Source of the DNA: Candidatus Thorarchaeota archaeon
GTDB lineage: Archaea > Asgardarchaeota > Thorarchaeia > Thorarchaeales > Thorarchaeaceae
Assembly (NCBI GenBank): GCA_011364905.1
Contig: RDNZ01000005.1
Coordinates: 1-64,000 of the forward strand
DNA length: 64,000 nucleotides
Reading direction: 5' to 3'
Below, piece by piece: positions 1 through 8,567 of the stretch (its first letter is position 1; the number at the start of each line of letters is the position of its first letter). The position numbers were made by a program, and so were the translations under genes. A model generated the notes under the pieces. It was not told where the DNA came from. It was given only the letters and a program-made list of their open reading frames with translations, and did not search any database.

Positions 1-291
1 AACAGCCGGAGGGCAGTAGCGACAACATGGGACCCCCGGAAGGACACTGTTGTGGATGAAGTCCCATGTCTGAATCATTTTGTCTTCATGGTCAGGGAAG
101 GCGAACTTGGTATCTCAGTCATGATACGTTCGAATGACATGTTTGGAGCGTGGCCAGCCAATGTATATGCTCTCGGAGAACTCCTAACATATGTTTCAGA
201 AAAAATTGGAATCAGACCTGGTACAATCACAACGCACTCGGTAAATGCGCACATCTACAAGCATGACTATGAAAAAGCCTCAGAAATTTAG
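1..291 (+). CDS. thyA: Thymidylate synthase, C-terminal part (gene cut by window start)
   Basis: The reading frame is open from base 1 and ends with TAG at 289-291, so only the last 96 residues are present. It contains RRAVATTWDP near the start, PCLNHFVFMVR, then RSNDMFGAWPANVYALGEL and a closing NAHIYKHDY. These match the C-terminal dUMP-binding segments of the ThyA-type thymidylate synthase/dCMP hydroxymethylase family, in the archaeal form. The enzyme makes dTMP from dUMP with methylene-tetrahydrofolate or a related pterin. The nucleophilic Cys lies upstream and cannot be seen. A start within the window (GTG or ATG near 52) would remove conserved residues, so this is a truncated gene and not a short one. 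Confidence 0.85.
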   Translation, partial: NSRRAVATTWDPRKDTVVDEVPCLNHFVFMVREGELGISVMIRSNDMFGAWPANVYALGELLTYVSEKIGIRPGTITTHSVNAHIYKHDYEKASEI

Positions 292-398
292 GGCGTTAAC
301 TCATCCGCTTAATTCATATAGGTCTTTAACTTGAAAGGCATATCAAGTTTCAATACTTAATCACAATGGTGTCAGTATATAGACGGAGTGAAACCAAA

Positions 399-1013
399 AT
401 GGATGATATAGATAAGAAACTGGTATCTATTCTGCAAAACAATGGGAGAACAAGCTTATCGGAGATTGGAAAGGAACTTGGGATGTCTCATGTTGCTGTA
501 AGTAAGAGGCTTGACAAGCTTGTTCAGGCAGAACTTGTAAACGTGACAGCTGGAGTCAATGCAGAGTATCTCGATGTAAAGGTCCTATTCATGGGACTCG
601 AAACTGAAGATATGGAAGTCGCAGAACGTATTCAATCTAAGTATAAGGACTGCCCCAGGATTTTGATGTTCGCACCGGTAACTGGGAGGTACAATGTCTT
701 TGCAGTCATGGTTGCTGAAGACACATGGAGTCTTGAATCAATAATCGGCACTTGTAGCATGAGAACTGAACCTGGTGTGAGAAGATCAGAGAGTTGGTTT
801 GGGAATGCGCCAGTTGCTCCTAAGTATCTTCAGGTGAATCTAGCTCCAAGCCCGACAACAAGTTCGGTTTCACCTTGTGGCAGGGATTGTGGGGCTTGCA
901 AGCGCTACAAAGCTGACAAATGTGTGGGATGCCCTCCGACGAATGTCTACAAAGGAGCACTCTGGGCGGCACCAAACAGGACCAAAAAGAAGAACAGAAA
1001 GAGCAAAGGTTAA
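399..1013 (+). CDS. Lrp/AsnC-family regulator with C-terminal Cys-rich (DUF3795-like) motif
   Basis: The N-terminal ~60 residues form a typical Lrp winged helix-turn-helix ([19 protein letters not shown], then [20 protein letters not shown]). A central region of about 90 residues could be the usual ligand-binding fold but matches RAM only loosely. The last 50 residues carry [20 protein letters not shown], five cysteines in the spacing of DUF3795-like metal-binding proteins. The start was placed at ATG 399, eleven codons inside the longest frame, because GGAGTGA lies just upstream (384-390) and MDDIDKK is the usual family beginning. Family knowledge supports DNA binding. A metal- or redox-sensing role for the Cys tail is inferred. 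The target is unknown; the next gene starts 34 bases downstream. Confidence 0.8.
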   Translation: MDDIDKKLVSILQNNGRTSLSEIGKELGMSHVAVSKRLDKLVQAELVNVTAGVNAEYLDVKVLFMGLETEDMEVAERIQSKYKDCPRILMFAPVTGRYNVFAVMVAEDTWSLESIIGTCSMRTEPGVRRSESWFGNAPVAPKYLQVNLAPSPTTSSVSPCGRDCGACKRYKADKCVGCPPTNVYKGALWAAPNRTKKKNRKSKG

Positions 1014-1047
1014 CACACACCTGTACTCCGATATTCTCGTGAATCTT

Positions 1048-1638
1048 ATGAGTGACGTCTTCATTCATCCGCTTGCAGTTGTAGACGATGGAGCCAAGAT
1101 TGGCGATGGAACCCGGATTTGGCATTTTGCACATGTAAGGGGAACAGCAACGATTGGCAAAGGGTGCAACATAGGGAAAGATGTCTATGTTGATGCCGAT
1201 GTTGTTATAGGACATAATGTGAAAATTCAGAACGGTGTGTCAGTCTATCATGGCGTGACCATAGAAGACGATGTGTTTTGCGGTCCTCATATGACTTTTA
1301 CCAATGACCTGTATCCCAGAGCATTTAGTACAACGTGGGAGGTTGCAAAGACATTGGTCAAAAGGGGAGCTTCAATTGGGGCTCACGCAACAATTGTTTG
1401 CAATACAACTCTAGGCGAATATTGTATGGTCGGGAGCGGTGCGGTAGTAACTCACGATGTTCCCGCCCATGGACTTGTTGTTGGCAATCCTGCACGACTG
1501 GTAGGATTTGTATGCAAGTGTGGGCAACCATTAACTGAAGAAGTCGCACAAAATGATACTAGCATAACGATGCGTTGTTCTAAGTGCAATGAAGAGACTG
1601 TGTTGTTGAAATCAGATATCAAGAGAAAGGCCAGGTAG
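1048..1638 (+). CDS. Left-handed beta-helix acyltransferase (WlbB/WbpD-like) with C-terminal zinc ribbon
   Basis: Repeated hexapeptide turns ([20 protein letters not shown], then [20 protein letters not shown]) define a trimeric left-handed beta-helix acetyltransferase. The closest remembered family is the UDP-2-acetamido-3-amino-glucuronate N-acetyltransferases used to make nucleotide sugars for surface glycans. The last ~40 residues contain CKCG and CSKC, a probable zinc ribbon seen in a subset of this family. ATG 1048 is taken as the start because the upstream in-frame extension (from 877) overlaps the Lrp gene and has no family similarity. The gene is about 196 codons long and ends 7 bases before the EF-2 paralogue, so the two are probably co-transcribed. 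No glycan genes flank it. Confidence 0.8.
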   Translation: MSDVFIHPLAVVDDGAKIGDGTRIWHFAHVRGTATIGKGCNIGKDVYVDADVVIGHNVKIQNGVSVYHGVTIEDDVFCGPHMTFTNDLYPRAFSTTWEVAKTLVKRGASIGAHATIVCNTTLGEYCMVGSGAVVTHDVPAHGLVVGNPARLVGFVCKCGQPLTEEVAQNDTSITMRCSKCNEETVLLKSDIKRKAR

Positions 1639-1645
1639 ACATGCA

Positions 1646-3757
1646 GTGTCCCACCTCTACAAGAAATTCGTCAATGAGAGAGTCATGGACCTTGTGAACA
1701 AAGTCCAGAATATCCGCAATGTCACAATCATTGCACATATCGACCATGGAAAAACTACGCTGAGTGATTCTCTGATTGCTGAATCAGGCTTGCTCTCAAA
1801 AGAGGTCGCTGCGACAGCAAGGCTTCTTGATTACGACTTCATTGAACAAGAAAGAGGTATCACGATAAAAGCATCAGGGATTTCATTGGTTCATGTTTTC
1901 AATGGGAAAAATCATTTAATCAACCTAATAGACACTCCGGGACACATCGATTTTTCCAGCCATGTCACTAGAGGACTTAGACTCACGGATGGTGCTATAA
2001 TCCTTATTGACGTAATCGAGGGAGTAATGGTACAAACAGAAACTGTCACGAGACAAGCAATGGCAGACCTTGTCAAGCCTGTGTTATTTGTGAATAAGGT
2101 TGACAGACTTTTCCGAGAACGTAAACTGACTGGGCGTAAAGCAGCTGAGGAGATTAATAGAATAGTACGCGAATTCAACGCGATGCTGGGAAAGTATCTT
2201 GATGATGAGAGATTGGAGGAGTGGGAGGTTTCCTTTAGTAGAGGGTCGCTTAGCGTGGGCTCAGCCTTAGACAAGTGGGGGATTGATTTGAATACATTGA
2301 GAGAGAGATCTGGAGGAAGCGATTCGCCAAAAGATCTGGCAAATGCATTCATTTCAATCTTAGAAGAGATTGAACAAATCTACAAGGCGGAAGAACGAAA
2401 AGAACTAGCAGCTCAATATCCAGTTGCACGCGTTGTCTTAGACTCTGTGATTCGAGTTATACCAAATCCAAAAGTGGCACAGAAATATCGCATTCCCCTG
2501 TTTTGGGATGGCAATCCTAACTCGAAAGTTGGCAAAAGCCTGCTCAGTTGCAATGCCACCGGTCCATGCATTTGCATGGTGGGCGAGGTACAGCCAGACA
2601 AACACGCATCAACTGCAGCAGCGGTGAGAATCTTTTCTGGCACTTTGGAAAGAGCCAAACCCTTGATGAACCTACGGACAAGAGAGCAACGGAAGTCGCT
2701 ACAGATTGGGATGTATATGTCAAAGACTCGTGTGGACATATCACATGTTCCAGCAGGCAATCTGGCTTTTATAACGGGACTCAGAGATATTGCAGTTGGG
2801 GATACACTAGTAGAACTAGCAGATTTTGAGAAATTGAAGGAAACAATTAGTCCGATGAAAGCACTACAGTATCCAACAGAGCCAGTTGTGACTTATACAA
2901 TTGAACCTAGAACCCTATCGGAACTGGGGAATATCCAAGGACCTATTGAGGCATATGTCGCAACAGATCCAGCTCTTGAGTTCGAAGTCAATTCAGAAAC
3001 AGGAGAGATGCTCATCTCCGGAGCTGGCGAGCTGCACATTGAAATCACGATGGAAAAATTAGCAAGGCAGGGAATAGAGGTCATTCTTGGTAAGCCAATG
3101 GTGTTATTGAGAGAGCAACTCACAAAAGATGGGCAATCTTGTTCAGCCGAGAGTGCCACTACGAGCGCATTCACGGTGCGTGCTATAGTTGCATCGGACG
3201 CAATGCAGCCGGACTCCTTTGGCACCGTAATTGACCAAGACTATCGGTCTGCAAGCTGGATTGTTGATAGATCTGATAAGATAAGTCCATTTGGCGAAGA
3301 AACGGAGTGGATCAAGGAGGCTTTTAGAACCATTATTCGTAATGGGCCCATAAAGGGAGAACGGATGCGAAGAGTAGGTCTTTTGATTGAGAACGCTACC
3401 GTGAAATCAACGTCTCCCGAAACATCTTGGCGCGATATCACTCAACCGTTAATTGAAGCGAGTCGAAAGAGTATAACATCGGGACAACCAGTGGTCTTGG
3501 AACCATGGATACATCTCGAGATTAGCACACCTGAGGACTACGTAGGATCTTTGAGTGCAATCCTCTCAAAACGAAAAGGCCATGTGCTTGACATAAATTC
3601 GGATAGAGCTCTCTTTAGAATCGATGCTGAAATACCCGTGCGAGAATCCTTCGGATTAGCGAATGAAATCAGAACCTCAACATCCGGATGGGCAACCTGG
3701 GGGGCACGAGCAGGAGGTTTTCGGGACATCAAGAATTCTGAGGCACGATATGATTGA
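1646..3757 (+). CDS. Divergent EF-2 paralogue lacking the diphthamide histidine
   Basis: A five-domain translational GTPase of 703 residues. It shows the P-loop AHIDHGKT (30-37), switch I ERGITIKASG, DTPGHIDF, and VNKVDRL, so GTP binding looks intact. Domain IV is unusual. The loop that carries the diphthamide His in EF-2 (normally LHxDxxHRGxxQ) reads NATVKSTSPETSWRD at residues 583-597, with no His and no RG. Such a second EF-2 missing the residues needed for modification is known from diphthamide-lacking Asgard archaea and Korarchaeota. The start is GTG 1646; ATG 1685 is the alternative. A canonical translocase role is doubtful. It may be a specialised ribosome factor (inference). The standard-length EF-2 is at 56160-58373. 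Confidence 0.88.
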   Translation: MSHLYKKFVNERVMDLVNKVQNIRNVTIIAHIDHGKTTLSDSLIAESGLLSKEVAATARLLDYDFIEQERGITIKASGISLVHVFNGKNHLINLIDTPGHIDFSSHVTRGLRLTDGAIILIDVIEGVMVQTETVTRQAMADLVKPVLFVNKVDRLFRERKLTGRKAAEEINRIVREFNAMLGKYLDDERLEEWEVSFSRGSLSVGSALDKWGIDLNTLRERSGGSDSPKDLANAFISILEEIEQIYKAEERKELAAQYPVARVVLDSVIRVIPNPKVAQKYRIPLFWDGNPNSKVGKSLLSCNATGPCICMVGEVQPDKHASTAAAVRIFSGTLERAKPLMNLRTREQRKSLQIGMYMSKTRVDISHVPAGNLAFITGLRDIAVGDTLVELADFEKLKETISPMKALQYPTEPVVTYTIEPRTLSELGNIQGPIEAYVATDPALEFEVNSETGEMLISGAGELHIEITMEKLARQGIEVILGKPMVLLREQLTKDGQSCSAESATTSAFTVRAIVASDAMQPDSFGTVIDQDYRSASWIVDRSDKISPFGEETEWIKEAFRTIIRNGPIKGERMRRVGLLIENATVKSTSPETSWRDITQPLIEASRKSITSGQPVVLEPWIHLEISTPEDYVGSLSAILSKRKGHVLDINSDRALFRIDAEIPVRESFGLANEIRTSTSGWATWGARAGGFRDIKNSEARYD

Positions 3758-3766
3758 TTCCTGCAA

Positions 3767-6067
3767 CTAACGTCTGATGTAAAATCTTCTGTTCATTATT
3801 GTTCCGAGTAGAGAAAGTACTCTGCGGTCTACCAATGACACACTATCTATCATTCTTATTGCTCGAGTCAAGTTCGAGAAGACAGCATTGAGGTATGGTT
3901 GCGCCTCAACCATTTCAGACTGTTCTACCATCTGAAGATATGCATGCGTGATTTTGATAAGACCAAGCCAATCTTCAGCCAGAAGGTAATTGTATTGAGT
4001 TTCATATGTGACCAGAGGACTCTCTTGAAACTTTCCTCTGTCGACGTAGGCAGCATATTGATTCTCCAAGGCAAGGGAGAAACGACGAAGAACTTGTGAC
4101 AATGATGATGATGTGGCCTTGATGAATTCAGCAGACTCGAGGAAGTCTGGTTCCATCAAAGCAACTTCTCCAAATGCTATGGCAGATCCATAAAAGCCAG
4201 TAGCCAGCTCAGAATAGTCCTTATTATCGTAAAACGCCTTTATTGTTTGAACAAGATAAGTCTGACCAAGCCAATATTGAGCAAGCAATGGGTCAGTTTC
4301 GCGAACAGCATCATCAACGGGAGGCTGTATCCGACCACCAATCTCAGCATTAAGTGCGCGCATGTTCATTTTAGCTGTTGATAGCGCTGCCACTACTCCA
4401 GCAACACCCGCGAGTTCAGATGTGCTTTGGCTCATGTTTTTCGCCCGTTCAAGAAGAGCCCTCCATGAGCTCTCCAAAAATGGCACTACCAATGAAACAC
4501 CATGTATGAACATTGAATCATCATCCATGCTAGCATCACTCAACATTCGATCAATGTCATCGAGAAGTCTCATTAGTTTGGGAGGAATGGTTCCTCCGTG
4601 GCGTGTCACTAGCCAGACAACATTGTATGTTGCAATAGCCACCTCAACAAACGCACGATTATCCGTGGGAAACAATGGCACATATTGAACCAAGATCTCG
4701 CGGAGAGGGTCTTGAATGTTAAGATCTGCTCTCTCCTTTGTTCGCATCCGTGAAAGTGCGAGTCCCATTCGAGTACCCACAAGTTCTATCTCGGAGATCC
4801 TTCCTTCAGCAAACTGTCCCTCCCGCATCTTAACAGCCCTTTCGAATGCTTCTTGGCCAGTGGCCCAGAATTCATCACATTCAGTGCTCAAACATAACCA
4901 GCCAATCGCATTCTCGGCTCTGGAGAGGTCTATATCAATATCCGGATGGTAGCCCTCTAGCTCTCCAAGCATTTCTTTTGCTCCACTCAAGTACTCCATC
5001 GATTTTGTCATGTTCTCATGATCACCGAGGAGACCGTGAGCAAAACCTAGGCTGGCAAGTGTATTGAAAACATGCATTTTCTGGTCAGGGTTCTTTTCTT
5101 CTATTAATTCGAAAATCCTTAGTCCGAGGTGAAGCTGTTCTATTGCTTGTGGAACACCTTCGCGCCAACCATTTGCGAGAATGCTTGAGCCAATGACAAC
5201 ATGAGCAAGACCGACTTCATCTCTCCCCACCTCTCCAGCTTTTAGTGCTATGTCATAAATCTCTGCAGCCTTGTTCGCGGTTTTACGAGCTTCCTGATAA
5301 GCGATTGATTCATCCCTAGTTTCATTGACTCCAAGCTGAAGAATGACAGCAGCTAGACGTACGCGGTCGTTCTTGGCACGCGCTTGTTTTTCAAGCTTCT
5401 TCAACCACTTTCGAGCTTCAGAAAACAGACGAAGCTCTGTCAAAACACGTGCATAGTCAAAGGTCACTTCGAACGTGAAATCTTTGAGTCGGACTTCACT
5501 ACCTATTTCCATCATTCTACTAAGCAGCAACTCGGCGCCTTCAAAGAAACCCTCCTCAATTAAGCTCCAAGCTAAACTGTGAACCTCGTATAATGCAAGT
5601 TGTGTTGTACCATCATGGCGCCTGTCGTAAATCGCATTTAGTGTCATAAGAACTTCATCAGCCAGAAAAGGAAGCAAGGGTCTGAGATTGAGTCTAATTG
5701 ATGAACTAAGTGCTTGAGAGAGTTCTCCCAGAATGTCGATAAGACTAGGTATGGCTTCTATGTCAGGAAGTAACTCACACTCAGTACGTCTATAATCATT
5801 CGTATACCGCGTATCAAGAAGCATAAGAAGTTCAGGTATTGCACGGTTTTTGTGAAATGACAATCGAATGGTGAGTTCAGCAAGTTTCGCACTGGCAAGC
5901 CCGGGCCTGCGAAGGATAATCTCCTCGATGGCACGTGCGATGTCATATAAAATATCTGCTTCATCGCTGTCGTTGAAAGTAACGTTCTGAACCGCTGAGA
6001 GCCCATCATCCAGAGAGAGGTTTGCACATAGAATATCTCTCAGTGTAGCTATCAGCTTTGTTTGCAA
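3767..6067 (-). CDS. Long alpha-helical repeat (TPR-like) protein, function unknown
   Basis: The 766-residue product has no signal peptide or membrane helix and is rich in amphipathic helices. Paired-helix segments such as FFEGAELLLSRMMEIGSEV, LRLFSEARKWLKKLEKQA and AGEVGRDEVGLAHVVIGSSI look like degenerate tetratricopeptide repeats running through most of the length. No catalytic motif is visible. The start is TTG 6067 with a strong Shine-Dalgarno (GGAGGCTCC) a few bases upstream. It is the last gene of a minus-strand run after two KaiC-like ATPases, 61 bases behind the nearer one, and probably scaffolds or senses something for that group. It converges on the EF-2 paralogue with 9 bases between stops. 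I do not recognise a named family. Confidence 0.75.
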   Translation of the reverse strand: MQTKLIATLRDILCANLSLDDGLSAVQNVTFNDSDEADILYDIARAIEEIILRRPGLASAKLAELTIRLSFHKNRAIPELLMLLDTRYTNDYRRTECELLPDIEAIPSLIDILGELSQALSSSIRLNLRPLLPFLADEVLMTLNAIYDRRHDGTTQLALYEVHSLAWSLIEEGFFEGAELLLSRMMEIGSEVRLKDFTFEVTFDYARVLTELRLFSEARKWLKKLEKQARAKNDRVRLAAVILQLGVNETRDESIAYQEARKTANKAAEIYDIALKAGEVGRDEVGLAHVVIGSSILANGWREGVPQAIEQLHLGLRIFELIEEKNPDQKMHVFNTLASLGFAHGLLGDHENMTKSMEYLSGAKEMLGELEGYHPDIDIDLSRAENAIGWLCLSTECDEFWATGQEAFERAVKMREGQFAEGRISEIELVGTRMGLALSRMRTKERADLNIQDPLREILVQYVPLFPTDNRAFVEVAIATYNVVWLVTRHGGTIPPKLMRLLDDIDRMLSDASMDDDSMFIHGVSLVVPFLESSWRALLERAKNMSQSTSELAGVAGVVAALSTAKMNMRALNAEIGGRIQPPVDDAVRETDPLLAQYWLGQTYLVQTIKAFYDNKDYSELATGFYGSAIAFGEVALMEPDFLESAEFIKATSSSLSQVLRRFSLALENQYAAYVDRGKFQESPLVTYETQYNYLLAEDWLGLIKITHAYLQMVEQSEMVEAQPYLNAVFSNLTRAIRMIDSVSLVDRRVLSLLGTIMNRRFYIRR

Positions 6068-6128
6068 TGGAGCCTCTCCTCTCAGAGCATGCTTACGGTT
6101 CCTGCTTTAAAGGTTTCACAGAAAACAA

Positions 6129-6842
6129 CTAACGTTCAATAACAAAATCGTGCCATTCTCGGGATGTGTCAGTGCCCCTCATCCGCTCCATCCTTATTTG
6201 GTGCCGGGGTGTTGGACCGCTGTCATCTATTCTAAATCTGAGAACTGCATCAGCAAGGTAGGAAAAGGTCGCATAGGTCTTCTCATCGTGGACACCCTCT
6301 TCGAGAATGTACATTATACTATGAGACTCCTGCTTTGTTCTACCGCTTAGCCGCTGCACCGCTCTCGGCATGGTCGTAGGACTGGAGTGCAGGATTAATG
6401 TGGAAAGGCTATCAATAACCACTCTTGCAACCACAAGTTTCTCCAAAACCTCTGACAACACAATCCCAAGCTCGCTAACATCATCAACTTTCGCTAAGGA
6501 ACGTGCAGGACCAGTGCTTGGTGCGCCCATCCGCTCGGAATAGCCATCAATGAAAACAAACTTGCCTGCAGCTTCCTGTTCATCAATTGTCCATCCATGA
6601 CGACTCATGTCATTGCGAATTACTCGAGGCGAAACATCTGTGGTGACAAAAACAGCAGGAAATCCTAATTCGACTCCCTCGGCGAGAAATGCCTCAGCAT
6701 AGGTTGTTTTTCCGGAACCGAGTGGACCCACTAGCATGTAGGACACTTGTGTCAACTGGCCGAACTTCACAAGGTCACTGATCATAGGAGTGGCTTTTGC
6801 TGGAGGCTGTATCACCTTTTGTGAGTCCTGATTCTCAACCAC
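6129..6842 (-). CDS. KaiC/RAD55-like RecA-superfamily ATPase
   Basis: A single RecA-fold domain of 237 residues. It has Walker A GPLGSGKT (39-46), FVTTDVSPRVIRNDMSRHGW in the usual position of KaiC-like proteins (LEExPxxIxxNM), and a Walker B-like VVIDSLSTL (141-149). There is only one ATPase domain, as in archaeal KaiC-like/GvpD-type regulators, and no KaiC autophosphorylation site can be assigned. It starts with GTG 25 bases after the stop of a second KaiC-like gene and is probably co-transcribed with it. The Walker A flanks (SYMLVGPLGSGKTTYAEAFL) and Walker B are well kept, so nucleotide binding is likely. The substrate is unknown. Confidence 0.82.
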   Translation of the reverse strand: MVENQDSQKVIQPPAKATPMISDLVKFGQLTQVSYMLVGPLGSGKTTYAEAFLAEGVELGFPAVFVTTDVSPRVIRNDMSRHGWTIDEQEAAGKFVFIDGYSERMGAPSTGPARSLAKVDDVSELGIVLSEVLEKLVVARVVIDSLSTLILHSSPTTMPRAVQRLSGRTKQESHSIMYILEEGVHDEKTYATFSYLADAVLRFRIDDSGPTPRHQIRMERMRGTDTSREWHDFVIER

Positions 6843-6867
6843 TTTGCGGGCCTCGCTATCTCAATGG

Positions 6868-7614
6868 TTAAACCCCGGGACTGATCTCTCCGGGCCAAAC
6901 CCTGATTCCTTCATCTGTGATTCTCATTGAGTGTATCCTTGAACTATGCTTTGAACCTCTCAGTTTGAGAACCTCGATTGAACGAGATCGTGATGTGTCG
7001 CTTATCTTCTCGTTGTAAAGTACAATAACACCAGATGCTAAGAAGGCTTCGATATCAAAAACGCCCAGTCCCTGCTCCTGAGCTGGAATCTCGCTGGTCA
7101 AGAGGAGAGTACAACCTGCACGAGTGATGGTGGCAGCAAGTTTGAAGAACTCCTCCCGAAGAATATCCCGACTTTTGAACTTGTATGCCATGATAGAGAG
7201 CGTGTCAAGAACAACTCGCGTTGCTTTGATCTTCTTCACGTGATTCAAGATTATTGCCTCAAGTCCGGAAAGGTCAAAGCTCGGATATTCACCAATAGTA
7301 ACAGGTGTCACTTCCTTCGATGGCGACAAATCAACTATGGCAATCTTCTTCTCCTTCTCAAGCTTCTCTAAGTCCATACCAAAACGAAGCATGTTTCTCT
7401 TGATAAGGTGTGGCGGTTCTTCGAGAGTCACAAGCACACCAGGCTCATTATATTCGGTGGCGCCTTTGTATATGAACTGAGTTGCCAAGATACTTTTCCC
7501 AGTTCCAGCTTTTCCAGCAATGAGAATCGTATCACCTCTTGGGAAACCTCCCTCGATTAGTTCATCGAGGCCAGGAATTCCTGTCTTTACCCGTTCGATT
7601 ATAAGGTCGTTCAT
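6868..7614 (-). CDS. KaiC-like RecA-superfamily ATPase
   Basis: It opens with the family signature VKTGIPGLDELIEGGFPRGD, followed by Walker A GKAGTGKS (34-41), the LEEPPHLIKRNMLRFGMD segment and Walker B VVLDTLS (134-140). It is one domain of 248 residues and belongs to the archaeal KaiC-like/RadA-related signalling ATPases. Its ATG overlaps the stop of the thioredoxin-fold gene by four bases (7611-7614), so translation is coupled. The tandem of two different KaiC-like ATPases behind a redox-type protein suggests a switch that reads a redox or metabolic signal (inference). Archaeal members have been linked to motility control and other phospho-signalling, but no such partner is present here. 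Confidence 0.87.
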   Translation of the reverse strand: MNDLIIERVKTGIPGLDELIEGGFPRGDTILIAGKAGTGKSILATQFIYKGATEYNEPGVLVTLEEPPHLIKRNMLRFGMDLEKLEKEKKIAIVDLSPSKEVTPVTIGEYPSFDLSGLEAIILNHVKKIKATRVVLDTLSIMAYKFKSRDILREEFFKLAATITRAGCTLLLTSEIPAQEQGLGVFDIEAFLASGVIVLYNEKISDTSRSRSIEVLKLRGSKHSSRIHSMRITDEGIRVWPGEISPGV

Positions 7615-7943
7615 TTTGACCCATCCTTCTTTTTCGTCATGACCTTGGCTCCGAGTACCATCTTCATCAGCAAATCCGGTTCAGGGATACCGGTCACTGA
7701 TATGCCACCAATCATAACAGTTGGTAGGGCGAATATACCAAACTCTTCAGCCGCATCGGGGTTCTCACTGACGTTCACGACTTTGAGTTCGAAGACTTCG
7801 GAGCCAAAGTTCTCCAACGTTTCTCGTATAACCTCTTCCGCTCGAGGACAGAACGCGCAAGTGTCAGACTTGAAGAAGACAACCTCGATTTTATCGGATT
7901 TCTTCTTCTTGGTTGACGCCTTGCGTTTTTTCTTGTCCGCCAA
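7611..7943 (-). CDS. Thioredoxin/glutaredoxin-fold protein with basic N-terminal tail
   Basis: After a Lys-rich tail (residues 2-18) comes a short thioredoxin fold: beta strand IEVVFFKSDTCAFCPRAEEV with the active-site CAFC (Cys29, Cys32), and FALPTVMIGG with the cis-proline at 74. At 110 residues it fits the small archaeal glutaredoxin-like thiol oxidoreductases, which shuttle disulfides or act as electron carriers in the cytoplasm. It is first in a translationally coupled pair with a KaiC-like ATPase. That arrangement suggests it acts on or reports to that ATPase and not in general redox housekeeping (inference). The basic tail, unusual for the fold, may bind nucleic acid or acidic partners. 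Confidence 0.85.
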   Translation of the reverse strand: MADKKKRKASTKKKKSDKIEVVFFKSDTCAFCPRAEEVIRETLENFGSEVFELKVVNVSENPDAAEEFGIFALPTVMIGGISVTGIPEPDLLMKMVLGAKVMTKKKDGSK

Positions 7944-8060
7944 ATGGTAGCACTCCCAGGTTCGAGAAACGGCATGGTTTCAAGCATTGTTTGTCACTTG
8001 AATGTTTTGAGGGTGTCGGCTGGCGCTCAAATAAGGAGATTGGCTATTACCCAGATAATA

Positions 8061-8441
8061 TCAGTATCTCAGCAGACGTTTGATTCTTGTGGCTGCTTTT
8101 CCTATGGGTCTTGCGTGATAACGGACATTGCGAGGCATGACTGCAGCCAAAATCAAAGCCTGTTTTCCACTGGTCCCTATTTTTTTGAAGACCGCTTTGC
8201 CTTGAGTGCACCGAAGGCTGATGTCCCTGAGATCTCCAATCATGAGTTCCTTTCTCACTCGCTCGGCAGAGTCTGATATGAATCCAGAAACCGCTGCAAC
8301 AACATCTCTGTCAGCCCCTGAAGAAACGGCGGAGGCAATAGAAAACCCGTCGTCTCTGACAAGAGAAGAGAGTGTGAATCCACCCTCCTTGTTCATTTGT
8401 TCAAGGATTTTCGGGAGGGCAGCATAGTCAGGACGGCTCAT
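8061..8441 (-). CDS. Roadblock/LC7-domain protein
   Basis: The 126 residues form one Roadblock/LC7 fold: a first helix ALPKILEQMNKEGGF, the strand SSLVRDDGFSIAS, a second helix around DVVAAVSGFISDSAERVRKEL, and closing strands ISLRCTQGKAVFKKIG and QALILAAVMP. Roadblock proteins dimerise and act as GTPase regulators or platforms (MglB, Ragulator, dynein light chains), and they are expanded in Asgard archaea. The start ATG has GGAGAAG upstream. It is divergent from the Rab-like gene at 8568 with 126 bases between them, so the likely partner GTPase is its immediate neighbour. It lies 117 bases upstream of the thioredoxin/KaiC run. Confidence 0.85.
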   Translation of the reverse strand: MSRPDYAALPKILEQMNKEGGFTLSSLVRDDGFSIASAVSSGADRDVVAAVSGFISDSAERVRKELMIGDLRDISLRCTQGKAVFKKIGTSGKQALILAAVMPRNVRYHARPIGKAATRIKRLLRY

Positions 8442-8530
8442 CTTTTTCTTCTCCGATTTTCCTTAAGTCTACACTCGAGTTGGTTGTTTCCCTAATAAAC
8501 AATATGAGATTGAACCAACTACAGTAGAGA

Positions 8531-8540
8531 TTTAAATAAT
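8531..8540 (+). promoter_or_regulatory. TATA box of the Rab-like gene
   Basis: TTTAAATAAT lies about 30-37 bases before the GTG start at 8568. That places transcription initiation only a few bases before the codon, as in archaeal leaderless or near-leaderless genes. The intergenic stretch is AT-rich and shared with the divergent Roadblock gene. The call rests on sequence and spacing only. Confidence 0.5.
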
Positions 8541-8567
8541 ATTTACAATTGAACAATAGTACGGAGT

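Noticed and set aside
877-1047. Upstream extension of the acyltransferase frame
   Set aside because: It overlaps the Lrp gene's conserved Cys tail in another frame and has no hexapeptide similarity.
2413-2760. Antisense frames inside the EF-2 paralogue and other long genes
   Set aside because: They mirror the codon pattern of the real genes and carry no domains.
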